From assembly GCA_035524315.1 (NCBI GenBank), contig DATKPD010000079.1:1-64000 (forward strand): 64,000 nt of DNA. Direction: 5' to 3'. A program made the translations under genes and the position numbers. A model generated the notes under the pieces. The model was not told the origin of the DNA. It searched no databases and worked only from the letters and a program-made list of their open reading frames with translations. Positions 40,143 through 48,534 of the stretch are shown piece by piece (position 1 is the first letter of the stretch; each line of letters begins with the position of its first letter). Origin of the DNA: BOG-938 sp035524315. GTDB taxonomy: Bacteria > Pseudomonadota > Alphaproteobacteria > Caulobacterales > Caulobacteraceae.

Positions 40143-42154
40143 TCGCCGAATTCGGCGCCTTCGCCCTGATGCTGGCCCTGGCCCTGTCGGCGGCCCAGGC
40201 GGCGCTGTCGGCCGCCGGGCGGTGGCGCCTGTCGCCGGCGCTGCAGGGCGCGGGCGAGGGCGCGGCCCTCGGCGCCTTCCTCGGCGTGCTGATCGCATTC
40301 CTGGCTTTGATGGACGGCTTCGTCCGCTCCGACTTCTCCCTGGCCAACGTGGCCAGCAACTCCACCACTGACGAGGCGCTGTTCTACAAGGTCACCGGCG
40401 TGTGGGGCAGCCACGAGGGCTCGGTCCTGCTGTGGAACCTGGTCCTGACGGGCTTCGGGGCCCTGGTGGTGCTGTTCGGCGACAACCTGCCGCGCAACCT
40501 CAAGGCCCTCACGGTCATGACCCAGGGCGTGCTGGGCGTGCTGTTCATCGGCTACACCGTGCTGGCCTCCAGCCCGTTCGCTCGCCTCGCCAGCCCGCCG
40601 ACCGAGGGCAATCCACTCAATCCGATCCTGCAAGACCCTACCTTCGCCATCCATCCACCGTTCCTTTACTGCGGCTATGTCGGCTTCTCGGTAGTGTTCT
40701 CCCTGGCCGTCGCCGCCTTGATCGAGGGCAAGGTCGACGCCGCCTGGGCGCGCTGGGTTCGGCCTTGGACCCTGGCGGCCTGGAGCTTTCTGACCGTCGG
40801 CATCACCCTGGGTTCGTTCTGGTCCTACTACACCCAGGGCTGGGGCGGCTGGTGGTTCTGGGACCCGGTGGAGAACGCCAGCTTCATGCCATGGCTGGCC
40901 GGCGCTGCGCTCCTGCATTCGGCCATCGTCACCGAACGGCGCGGCGCCCTGGTGGGCTGGACCGTGTTCCTGGCCCTGATCGCCTTCACCCTGTCGATGC
41001 TGGGCACCTTCCTGGTGCGCTCGGGCGTCTTGACCTCGGTGCACGCCTTCGCCGTCGATCCCACGCGCGGGACCATCCTGCTCGGCATCGTCATGGCCTC
41101 GGCCTGCGCGGCGTTCAGCCTGTTCGCCTGGCGCGCGGCCAAGCTCACTGGCGGGGGTCTGTTCGCCCCGGTCAGCCGCGAGGGCGCTCTTGTACTCAAC
41201 AACCTGTTCCTGTCGACCGCGTGCGCCACGGTGCTACTGGGCACCCTGTTCCCCCTGATCCGCCAGGCCTTGACGCCCAACGATCCGGTCTCGGTCGGCC
41301 CGCCGTTCTACGCCCTGACCTTCACCCCGCTGATGGCCATCACCCTGCTCCTTGTCCCGTTCGGCCCGCTGCTGGCGTGGAAGCGCGGTGACGCCCTGGC
41401 GGCGGCGCAGACGCTGTGGGTCGCGGCGGCCCTCTCGGTCGCCGGCGCGATCGTGGCGCTCGCCCTGGTGCGGCCGCTTCAGGCCCTGTCGTGCGCCGGG
41501 CTGGCCCTGGGCCTATGGCTGATCTTCGGCGCCCTGGCCGAGTTGGCCGAGCGGGTGCGCCTGCTGCGCGCGCCGGGCGACGAAACCCTCCGCCGGCTGG
41601 GCGGCCTGCCGCGCGGCGCCTGGGGCGCGACCCTGGCCCACGCGGGCCTGGGGGTGTTCGTGCTCGGCGCCTGCTTCGAATCCAGCTGGAAACTCGACAA
41701 CGCCCAGGCCCTGAGCGTGGGCCAGAGCATGACCATCGGGGCCTACACGCTGCGGCTCGACCGGGTGTCGCCGGTGGACGGCCACGGCTATGCCGCCGAC
41801 CACGCCGTGATCAGCGCCTTCCAGTCCGGGCGGCCGATCTGCACCCTGGAGCCCGAGCGGCGCACCTATCCCCTGGCCGGCGGCCAGACGACCACGCGCA
41901 AGTCGATCTGCGTCCGGGGCGTCAGCGATCTGTACGTCGGTCTCGACGACGCCCTGCCAAGCGCCGGTCCGGGCGGCGTCCAGGCGTGGGTGGTGCGGGC
42001 CTATTGGTATCCGTGGGCGCGGCTGATCTTCATCGGGCCGATCCTGATGGCGATCGGCGGGCTGATCTCCCTGTCCGATCGCCGCCTGCGCTTCTCCATG
42101 CCGCAGAAGGCCAAGGCGCGAGCGGACGCTCTGGCCGCCGAGGCCGCGGAGTGA
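40139..42154 (+). CDS. ccmF: Cytochrome c heme lyase subunit CcmF
   Basis: Polytopic membrane protein (671 residues, about 13-15 helices) that joins heme from CcmE to apocytochrome c. The WWD motif reads WGGWWFWDPVENASFMPW, and conserved His-containing loops are present (SHEGSVLLWNL, AIHPPFLYCGYVG, GVLTSVHAFAVDP). ATG 40139 overlaps the ccmE stop. The ccmH gene follows with GTGA overlap. Confidence 0.95.
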   Translation: MIAEFGAFALMLALALSAAQAALSAAGRWRLSPALQGAGEGAALGAFLGVLIAFLALMDGFVRSDFSLANVASNSTTDEALFYKVTGVWGSHEGSVLLWNLVLTGFGALVVLFGDNLPRNLKALTVMTQGVLGVLFIGYTVLASSPFARLASPPTEGNPLNPILQDPTFAIHPPFLYCGYVGFSVVFSLAVAALIEGKVDAAWARWVRPWTLAAWSFLTVGITLGSFWSYYTQGWGGWWFWDPVENASFMPWLAGAALLHSAIVTERRGALVGWTVFLALIAFTLSMLGTFLVRSGVLTSVHAFAVDPTRGTILLGIVMASACAAFSLFAWRAAKLTGGGLFAPVSREGALVLNNLFLSTACATVLLGTLFPLIRQALTPNDPVSVGPPFYALTFTPLMAITLLLVPFGPLLAWKRGDALAAAQTLWVAAALSVAGAIVALALVRPLQALSCAGLALGLWLIFGALAELAERVRLLRAPGDETLRRLGGLPRGAWGATLAHAGLGVFVLGACFESSWKLDNAQALSVGQSMTIGAYTLRLDRVSPVDGHGYAADHAVISAFQSGRPICTLEPERRTYPLAGGQTTTRKSICVRGVSDLYVGLDDALPSAGPGGVQAWVVRAYWYPWARLIFIGPILMAIGGLISLSDRRLRFSMPQKAKARADALAAEAAE

Positions 42155-42642
42155 TCGGCCCGGCCATCCGGCGGCGCTTGGCCGGGGGGGCGGCCGTGGC
42201 CTTCGCGTCGCTGCTGCTGATGGGCGCCGCCGACAATCCCGCCGACCGGCTGCGCGACCCCGACCAGGAGGCGCGCGCGCGATCCCTGTTCCAGCAGTTT
42301 CGCTGCGTGGTGTGCCAGAACGAGTCGCTTGACGATTCCGAGGCCGACATGGCCCAGGACCTGCGCCGCATCGTGCGCCAGCACGTGGCCCAGGGGCAGT
42401 CCGACGATCAGGTGCGCGCCTTCATGGTGCGGCGTTACGGCGAGTTCATCCTGCTCAAGCCGCCGCTCAATCCCGGCAACGCCGCGCTGTGGCTGGCCCC
42501 CCTGGCGGTGGCGGGACTGGCGGGGGTCTACATCTGGCGGCGGGCCCGCGCGCCTGCGCCCGGCGAGCCGGCCTTGACGCCGGAAGAAGAGCGGACCTTG
42601 GCCGGGCTTCAGTCTGATGACGGAGCCGATGCCCCGGGTTAG
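42151..42642 (+). CDS. ccmH: Cytochrome c maturation thiol oxidoreductase subunit CcmH
   Basis: The start is GTG 42151, overlapping the ccmF stop. A signal/anchor (residues 8-26) is followed by the CcmH domain with RCVVCQNESLDDSEADMAQDLR, carrying the LRCxxC redox pair, then a C-terminal membrane helix (about 112-130) and short tail. It reduces apocytochrome CxxCH motifs together with CcmG. At 163 residues it is the short CycL/CcmH form without the CcmI TPR extension. No ccmG lies between ccmF and ccmH. Confidence 0.92.
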   Translation: MIGPAIRRRLAGGAAVAFASLLLMGAADNPADRLRDPDQEARARSLFQQFRCVVCQNESLDDSEADMAQDLRRIVRQHVAQGQSDDQVRAFMVRRYGEFILLKPPLNPGNAALWLAPLAVAGLAGVYIWRRARAPAPGEPALTPEEERTLAGLQSDDGADAPG

Positions 42643-42752
42643 ATCGTCGGCGCCGAAATCCGGAGGCGGACGTTGAAAGCGATGGCGCAGGCCAAACAGG
42701 ACTTCTAGGCTGGCGTGATGGCGCGTCGAGGTGGACAAGGACAGTAGGCGAT

Positions 42753-44333
42753 ATGGCGCCGATGAAGACCGGGTTTTTGTTGGGCGCCGTCGCGGGCGCG
42801 GGCTTGGCCTGCGCGGCGCTGGTCGGCGCGGGTTTCCAGCCGGCCGGGGCCTGGGCCCAGGACGGCGCCGTGACCAGCCGGCCGTCCACTCCCACGCCGC
42901 CGCCAAGCGCCGCCATGTCCTTCGCCGACGTGTTCGCGCGGGTCTCGCCCGCCGTCGTGTCGATCAACGTCAAGACCCAGGTGGATACTGGCGGATTGAG
43001 CCTGCCCGGTTTCGGCAATCTGCAGCCGGCGCCCAAGGCGCCCAAGGATGGCCAGGGCGGAGATCCGAACGACCAGGGCGCCCCGTCCGATGGCGGCGGC
43101 AAGAGTACGGCCCTGGCCACCGGCTCGGGCTTCTTCATCTCGGCCGACGGCTATATCGTCACCAACAACCACGTGATCGAGAACGCCACCGACATCAAGG
43201 TGGTGCTGCCGGACGCGAGCCAGACCGAGCTGCCGGCCAAGGTCATCGGCCGCGATGAGGCCACCGACCTGGCCGTGCTCAAGGTCGAGGGGAAAGACTA
43301 TCCCTACGTCAGCTTCGAGAACTCGGCGCGCCCGCGGGTGGGCGACTGGGTGATCGCGGTCGGCAATCCCTTCGGCCTGGGCGGCACGGCCACCGCGGGC
43401 ATCATCTCGGCCTATGGGCGCGACATCGGCGAGAAGTTCGTCGACTACATCCAGATCGACGCGCCCATCAACCGCGGCAATTCCGGCGGCCCCAGCTTCG
43501 ACGTCTACGGACGGGTGATCGGCATCAACTCGGCGATCTTCTCGCCCTCGGGCGGTTCGGTCGGCATCGGCTTCGCCATCCCCGCCGATGTGGCCGACAC
43601 CGTGACCAAGCAGCTGATCGCCAGCGGCAAGATCACCCGCGGCTACCTCGGCGCCACCATCCAGGACGTCTCGCCCGAGATCGCCGAAAGCCTGGGCAAG
43701 CCCGATCTGAAGGGCGCCCTGGTCGACGAACTCAGCCCCGGCGGCCCGGCGGAAAAAGCGGGGGTCAAGGCCGGCGACATCGTGCTGTCGCTCAACGGCT
43801 CGGTCGTCAAGGGCGCCACAGACCTCACCCGACAGGTTGCGGCCTCTCACACCGGCGACCCCTTGCGCCTGGCGATCCTGCGTGATGGCCAAAATATCAC
43901 TATCGAGGCGCATTCGGGCCTGCGTCCCTCCGAGGAGGAGTTGGCCAAGGCGCAAGGCCAGGGCGGCGGCGGGCCCGCGCCCGACCAGGGCGGCGCCAAG
44001 CCGGGCGTGCTGGGCCTCAACCTCGCGCCGCTCGATCCGGCCACGCGGCGCAAGTTCGACATCCCGGCGGAGGTGACCGGAGTGGTCGTCACCGACCTTG
44101 ACGCCGACTCCGACGCCGCGGCCAAGGGCGTGAAGGCGGGCGACGTGGTCATCCGCGTCAACCAGCGCGCGGTCAGCACGCCGGCCGACGTGGCCGCCGA
44201 GGTCGCCGACGCGATCAAGGCCAAGCGCGCCAACGTCCTGCTGTTCCTTTACCACGACCATCGCCAGGCGGCCGTGCCGATCCTGATCGCGCCCGACGCC
44301 GACGCCCCCTCGGCCAAGGGCAGGAAGAAGTAG
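42753..44333 (+). CDS. degP: DegP/Do-like periplasmic serine protease-chaperone
   Basis: 526 residues. Signal peptide (about 1-36, ending AWA), then a trypsin-like domain with catalytic His in VTNNHVIEN, Asp in ATDLAVLK and Ser in RGNSGGPSF, and two PDZ domains (GYLGATIQDVS region and LGLNLAPLDP region, each with a GDxVxxxN core). A Gly/Lys/Asp-rich loop (about 90-118) is inserted before the His motif. It degrades or refolds misfolded envelope proteins. It follows ccmH by 110 bases, an arrangement like the rhizobial cycHJKL-degP order. Confidence 0.93.
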   Translation: MAPMKTGFLLGAVAGAGLACAALVGAGFQPAGAWAQDGAVTSRPSTPTPPPSAAMSFADVFARVSPAVVSINVKTQVDTGGLSLPGFGNLQPAPKAPKDGQGGDPNDQGAPSDGGGKSTALATGSGFFISADGYIVTNNHVIENATDIKVVLPDASQTELPAKVIGRDEATDLAVLKVEGKDYPYVSFENSARPRVGDWVIAVGNPFGLGGTATAGIISAYGRDIGEKFVDYIQIDAPINRGNSGGPSFDVYGRVIGINSAIFSPSGGSVGIGFAIPADVADTVTKQLIASGKITRGYLGATIQDVSPEIAESLGKPDLKGALVDELSPGGPAEKAGVKAGDIVLSLNGSVVKGATDLTRQVAASHTGDPLRLAILRDGQNITIEAHSGLRPSEEELAKAQGQGGGGPAPDQGGAKPGVLGLNLAPLDPATRRKFDIPAEVTGVVVTDLDADSDAAAKGVKAGDVVIRVNQRAVSTPADVAAEVADAIKAKRANVLLFLYHDHRQAAVPILIAPDADAPSAKGRKK

Positions 44334-44336
44334 GCT

Positions 44337-44852
44337 GTGCGGACGCGTTTGTTGCTTCTGGCGGCGGCGTTGTCGGCCCTTGCCGCGCACGCCGTGGCCG
44401 CGCCCGCGCCCAAGGTCGCCATCGCCAGCTTCGCCGATCTGAAGACGCCGCTGCCCTATCCCTATGACGAGAAGGCCGACGCCAACGCGGCGGTCGCCGC
44501 GGCCAAGGCCCGCGCAAAGGCGGCGCACAAACTGCTGCTGATCGACCTGGGCGGCAACTGGTGCCCGGACTGCCGCATCCTAGCGGGCGTGATGGACCTG
44601 CCCGAGGTCAAGGCCTTCGTCCAGGCGCACTACGTTGCGGTGACCGTGGACGTCGGCGACTTCGACACCAACCTGCAGATTCCCGCGCACTACGGCTTGG
44701 TCAAACGGCTGGAGGGCGTGCCCAGCCTGTTGGTGGTCGATCCACGCTCCGACACCCTGGTCGACCAGGGGCACACCGCCGCCCTGTCCGACGCCCGCAG
44801 CATGACGCCCCAGGCCCTGGCCGACTGGCTGGCGCAGTGGACGCCGAAATAG
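44337..44852 (+). CDS. Periplasmic thioredoxin-fold protein with WCPDC motif (171 aa)
   Basis: The start is GTG 44337, three bases after the degP stop, so co-transcribed. A signal peptide (LLLLAAALSALAAHAVA) is followed by a thioredoxin domain: KLLLIDLGGNWCPDCRILAGVM, then a cis-Pro in EGVPSLLVVDP. Asp inside the CxxC (CPDC) resembles thioredoxin-like TlpA/DsbD-gamma proteins. It could supply reductant for CcmH, since no ccmG is in the cluster, or serve DegP substrates; both are inference. Confidence 0.85.
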   Translation: MRTRLLLLAAALSALAAHAVAAPAPKVAIASFADLKTPLPYPYDEKADANAAVAAAKARAKAAHKLLLIDLGGNWCPDCRILAGVMDLPEVKAFVQAHYVAVTVDVGDFDTNLQIPAHYGLVKRLEGVPSLLVVDPRSDTLVDQGHTAALSDARSMTPQALADWLAQWTPK

Positions 44853-44862
44853 GCGCGGCGTT

Positions 44863-45501
44863 CTAAACCAGCTTGGCCTTCTGCAAGGTCTTGTAGGCCT
44901 TGATCACCCGCTGCAGGCGCGCTTCGGCGCTGCGGTCGCCGCCGTTGGCGTCGGGGTGGCAGCGCTTGACCAGCTCGGTGTAGCGCGCGCGGATCACGGC
45001 GCTTTCGGCGTCGTCCTGCAGGTCGAGGTCGGCCAGGGCCGTGCGCTCCAGCTTGCCCAGTCGACGCTCAGGAACCGGCGGCGCGGCCGTCGCCGTCCCG
45101 CCGATCACGCCGTGCGGATCGGCCGCGCCTGCGCCGCCGCGGCGGGCGAAGCTGGCGGATTCGCGGGAAAACTTGGAGGCCTTGAACTGCCAGGTCGGAC
45201 GGTCGCCCGTCTGGCGCTTGAGCAACTCGGCCTGAATCTGCGTCTCGCTCATGCCGGCGAAGAAGTTCCAGCTGCGATTGTATTCCGCCGCATGGGTCTG
45301 ACAGAACCAATAGTGCTCGTTCATCATCTCGCGCGACTTAGGCGCCTTGGCCGTAGCCGGGGCGCGGCATCCCGCGTGATCGCACGCCCGCTCGCCGGGC
45401 TTCAGCGCGTGGACGTCCCGCTCGGCTTCGGCCTCGCCCTCCTTGGGGGGCCGCACGCGGATGTCACGGAATTTGGGCTTGTATTGAAATGCGCCGCTCA
45501 T
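44863..45501 (-). CDS. J-domain protein with C-terminal J domain (212 aa)
   Basis: N-terminal part with YKPKFRDIRVRPPKEGEAE and a Cys cluster (CDHAGCRAPATAKAP ... YWFCQTHAAEYNRSWNFFAGM) that could bind a metal, then a linker, and a J domain at the C-terminal end (LADLDLQDDAESAVIRARYTELVKRCHPDANGGD) with HPD. It is widespread in alphaproteobacteria as an orphan DnaK partner. Start ATG 45501; a long upstream open frame is not conserved-looking. Divergent from bolA, 54 bases apart. Confidence 0.85.
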   Translation of the reverse strand: MSGAFQYKPKFRDIRVRPPKEGEAEAERDVHALKPGERACDHAGCRAPATAKAPKSREMMNEHYWFCQTHAAEYNRSWNFFAGMSETQIQAELLKRQTGDRPTWQFKASKFSRESASFARRGGAGAADPHGVIGGTATAAPPVPERRLGKLERTALADLDLQDDAESAVIRARYTELVKRCHPDANGGDRSAEARLQRVIKAYKTLQKAKLV

Positions 45502-45555
45502 GAGCCGAAGTATGCGGGTGAAAGTTTCATATTCAAGAATTGACGGACGGCGCAA

Positions 45556-45837
45556 ATGGGGCAGGTGGAGAAAACCATCCGCGAAAAATTGACCGAGGCG
45601 TTTTCGCCGCAGCGTCTGGATATCGTGGACGATTCCGCACGCCACGCCAGCCATGCCGGCGCCCGCGCGGGCGGTGAAAGCCATTTCAATGTGGTCATCG
45701 TGTCGGCGGCTTTCCAGGGTCGCTCGCGCGTGCAGCGTCAGCGCGACGTCTACGCCGCCCTCGCCGAGGAAATGGCCGGGCCGATTCACGCCCTGTCGTT
45801 CAAGGCTCTCAGCCCGGAAGAGGACGCTCCAGCCTGA
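45556..45837 (+). CDS. bolA: BolA family protein (93 aa)
   Basis: Complete BolA fold: KTIREKLTEAFSPQRLDIVDDSARHASHAG, SHFNVVIVSAAFQGRSRVQRQRDVYAALAEEM and IHALSFKALSPEE. The conserved His in SARHASH and the SHF His are those used with monothiol glutaredoxins in [2Fe-2S] exchange. It is one base ahead of the acetyltransferase gene. Confidence 0.92.
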   Translation: MGQVEKTIREKLTEAFSPQRLDIVDDSARHASHAGARAGGESHFNVVIVSAAFQGRSRVQRQRDVYAALAEEMAGPIHALSFKALSPEEDAPA

Positions 45838-45838
45838 C

Positions 45839-46390
45839 ATGCGCCGCCGCTTCGCCTTCGATCTGCCGCTGCAGGCGCCTCGGATTCGCCAGGCGCGGGC
45901 GGACGACGTCGCGGCCTTGGCCAGGGTCAGCCTCGATACTTGGCGTCTGACCTATTCCGGGATCCTGCCGGCCGGCTATCTGGAGCGCATGAGTCTGACC
46001 GAGCAGGAAATGCAGCGACGGCGGCTGATGGCTAGCCCCGGTACGGCGCACTTTCTCGCCGAGGAGCCCTTCACCGGCGAGGCGGTGGCCTTCGCCAGTT
46101 GCGGACCGGCGCGCATCCGCGCCGAGTTCGGCGTGGGCGAGGTCTATGAACTCTACGTCCAGCACGGCTTTCAGCGCCAGGGCCTCGGCCGGGCGCTGCT
46201 GGGGGCGGCGCGCGACTGGCTGGCGCGGCGCGGGGAGCGCGAACTGGTCATCCGCGTCTTGATGGACAACCCCGCGCGCGGCTTCTACGAGCGGCTCGGC
46301 GGCCGTCCGGCTGGAGTGCGCACTATCCGCGTGGGCGGCGCGCTGGTCGAGGAAGCGGCCTACGTGTGGAGCGACCTGAAACCGACCTGA
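45839..46390 (+). CDS. GNAT family N-acetyltransferase (183 aa)
   Basis: IRQARADDVAALARVSLDTWRLTYSGILPAGYL is a frequent N-terminus of this GNAT group; the acetyl-CoA motif is VYELYVQHGFQRQGLGRALLGAARDWL, and the end has MDNPARGFYERLGGRPAG. The substrate is unknown. It directly follows bolA and its 3' end overlaps the convergent TPR/GT41 gene by 31 bases. Confidence 0.85.
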   Translation: MRRRFAFDLPLQAPRIRQARADDVAALARVSLDTWRLTYSGILPAGYLERMSLTEQEMQRRRLMASPGTAHFLAEEPFTGEAVAFASCGPARIRAEFGVGEVYELYVQHGFQRQGLGRALLGAARDWLARRGERELVIRVLMDNPARGFYERLGGRPAGVRTIRVGGALVEEAAYVWSDLKPT

Positions 46391-48534
46391 GCCTCAGGTT
46401 CAGGCCTGGCCGCCGCGCACCATCGCCTCCACATCGCGCGGTAGGCGTCTTCCAGATGGCGCGCCAAGCGCGGGCCGTCGCAGAACGCCGAGGCGGCCAT
46501 CCGACCCCTGAGAATGGCGCGCAGGTCGGTTAGGCCTTGCGGATCGCGCGATCGGCGCACCGCGGTCTCGACATAGGCGGCCACATCCGGTGCGGCCCAG
46601 TCGTCCAGCCCCACGCACGACAGGATCATCCGGCTCATGCGGCCCGACCAGCGTTGGCCGTGCAAGGTCAGCACCGGCACGCCCATCCACAGGGTGTCGG
46701 CCGTGGTGGTGCACCCGCCGAACGGGAACGGGTCCAGCGCTATGTCGATACGGTTGTAGGCCGCCAGGGCCTCGGCGCGCGGCGACAGCCCCTCGAACAT
46801 CAGCCGTTCAGGCCCGACGTCATACCGGGCGAAGGCCTCGGTGAAATTCGTCCGGCACAGGGGATCGGCGAAGGTCCAGTATTTGAGCAGCAGGCGAGAG
46901 CCCTCGACTTGGCGCAGGATCTCGGCCCACGCGGCGATGGCCGGGGCGCTGATCTTTCGCGGATTGTTGAAGCAGCCAAAGGTGACGAAGCCGTTGTTCA
47001 GCATGGGCGGCGGAGCGAGCGGGATAGGCTCGCGCGGCGGCGTCCAGCTCAGATAGGGGCTCGGCAGGCGCACGGGCGTCTCGGAGAACAGGCCCTCTTC
47101 GCCCGGCGCGATCACCACGTCGTCGGCGATCACATAGTCCATGCGCGATAGGCCCGTGGTGCCGAAATAGCCCAGCCACGAGGCCTGCACGGGCGCGGCG
47201 CGGGCGGCGAACATCGGTAGGCGGTTGTCGCCGGTGTGCCCGGCCAGGTCGATCAGCACGTCGACGCCGTCGGCCTGGATCGTGCGCCGCGCATCCTCGT
47301 CGCTCATGCCCCGGATCGAGGTCCAGCCGTGCGCAGCGGCGCGCAGGCGCTCGGTCTGTTCGTCGGGCGCCACCGTGTCGCTGTAGAGCCGCACCTCGAC
47401 CTTTTGCGGGTCATGCGCCGCCAGCACGCCCTCCAGGAAGAATCCCACCGGATGAATGCGGAAGTCGGCCGACACATAGCCAACGCGCAGCCGCCGCTCG
47501 GGATCGTCGCCTGGCGAAAAGCGGGTTTCGGGCGCGGTCTCCGCCCGGGCGGCGTAGCGGCGCGAGTCTTCCAGAATGTCCGCCGCCGACACGCCTGGTA
47601 GCGAATGCAGGGTCATGATCATGTTGGAATAGGCGTCGTGGTCGTCCGGCGACAGCCGCACCGCCTCGCGATAGGCGGCCATCGCCTCGTCCAAGTGGCC
47701 GAGGTCGGCGAGGGCGTTGGCGAGGCCGTCGTAGCCCGCGCCCGACTGCGGCTCCAGCCGGATGGCCTCGCGCAGCAGGTCCAGGGCCCCGCCGAGGTCG
47801 GGCACATAAACGAGGAAGCCCGCCAGGATGCGCCGACGCTCGGCCGAATGGGGCTGCAGTTCGATCAGGCGGCGCAGGATGGCGATGGCCTCGCCCCCGC
47901 GCTCCTGGGCCACGCGCACCTTGGCCAGGTTCTCCAGCATCTCGACCGACGCCGGCCTGATCTTCAGCGCCCGCTCATAGAGATCCGCGGCCTGGTCCAG
48001 GTCACCGTCGCGTTGGGCGACGGCCGCCAGGGTCCACAGGGCTTCGACATCCTGCGGCGCCAGGGCGATGGCGCGGCGCAAATGCCCTGCGCCCTCGGTC
48101 GAAGCGCCCTGATCCGTCAGCGTCCGGCCGAGATTGAACAGCCCGCGCGGATAGTCGGGCCGCAGCGCCACCGCTTTGCGAAAGGCGGCGATGGCCTCAT
48201 CGATGCGGCCCACCGCCCGTAGCGCCGATCCAAGATTGTTGTGGAACTGCGCCTGGCGCCCATCGGCCGCGATCGCCTTGCGCAGCGGCTCGATCGCGTC
48301 CCCCGGCCTGGCCGACTGCAACTGGATCAGGCCCAGCAAGTGCAGGCCTTCGGCGTGGCGGGGGTGGGCGAGCAGGTGGACGCGCAGCGCCTGTTCGGCC
48401 TCGGCCAGCCGTCCCGCCTGATGCAGGCGCGCGGCCTGGGCGAACGTGGGATCGAGAAGAGCCGACTGCGCTGCCCCTGCGACGTCCGGCGCGCCGCCCT
48501 TGCGCTCGGCCGCTCGACGCTGCTGGCGGTTCAT
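46360..48534 (-). CDS. TPR and GT41 (SPINDLY/OGT-like) glycosyltransferase (724 aa)
   Basis: Residues about 30-310 form eight or more TPR units (AEQALRVHLLAHPRHAEGLHLLGLI, EAIAAFRKAVALRPDYPRGLFNLG and others). The C-terminal half is the GT41 O-GlcNAc transferase-like domain: LRVGYVSADFRIHPVGFFLEGVLAAHD, DVLIDLAGHTGDNRL, SWLGYFGTTGLSRMDYVIAD, and DTLWMGVPVLTLHGQRWSGRMS. Bacterial homologues glycosylate proteins such as flagellin or adhesins, or act as fucosyltransferase-like SPINDLY enzymes. The start overlaps the CNNM gene stop by one base. The target here is unknown. Confidence 0.88.
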   Translation of the reverse strand: MNRQQRRAAERKGGAPDVAGAAQSALLDPTFAQAARLHQAGRLAEAEQALRVHLLAHPRHAEGLHLLGLIQLQSARPGDAIEPLRKAIAADGRQAQFHNNLGSALRAVGRIDEAIAAFRKAVALRPDYPRGLFNLGRTLTDQGASTEGAGHLRRAIALAPQDVEALWTLAAVAQRDGDLDQAADLYERALKIRPASVEMLENLAKVRVAQERGGEAIAILRRLIELQPHSAERRRILAGFLVYVPDLGGALDLLREAIRLEPQSGAGYDGLANALADLGHLDEAMAAYREAVRLSPDDHDAYSNMIMTLHSLPGVSAADILEDSRRYAARAETAPETRFSPGDDPERRLRVGYVSADFRIHPVGFFLEGVLAAHDPQKVEVRLYSDTVAPDEQTERLRAAAHGWTSIRGMSDEDARRTIQADGVDVLIDLAGHTGDNRLPMFAARAAPVQASWLGYFGTTGLSRMDYVIADDVVIAPGEEGLFSETPVRLPSPYLSWTPPREPIPLAPPPMLNNGFVTFGCFNNPRKISAPAIAAWAEILRQVEGSRLLLKYWTFADPLCRTNFTEAFARYDVGPERLMFEGLSPRAEALAAYNRIDIALDPFPFGGCTTTADTLWMGVPVLTLHGQRWSGRMSRMILSCVGLDDWAAPDVAAYVETAVRRSRDPQGLTDLRAILRGRMAASAFCDGPRLARHLEDAYRAMWRRWCAAARPEPEAQVGFRSLHT

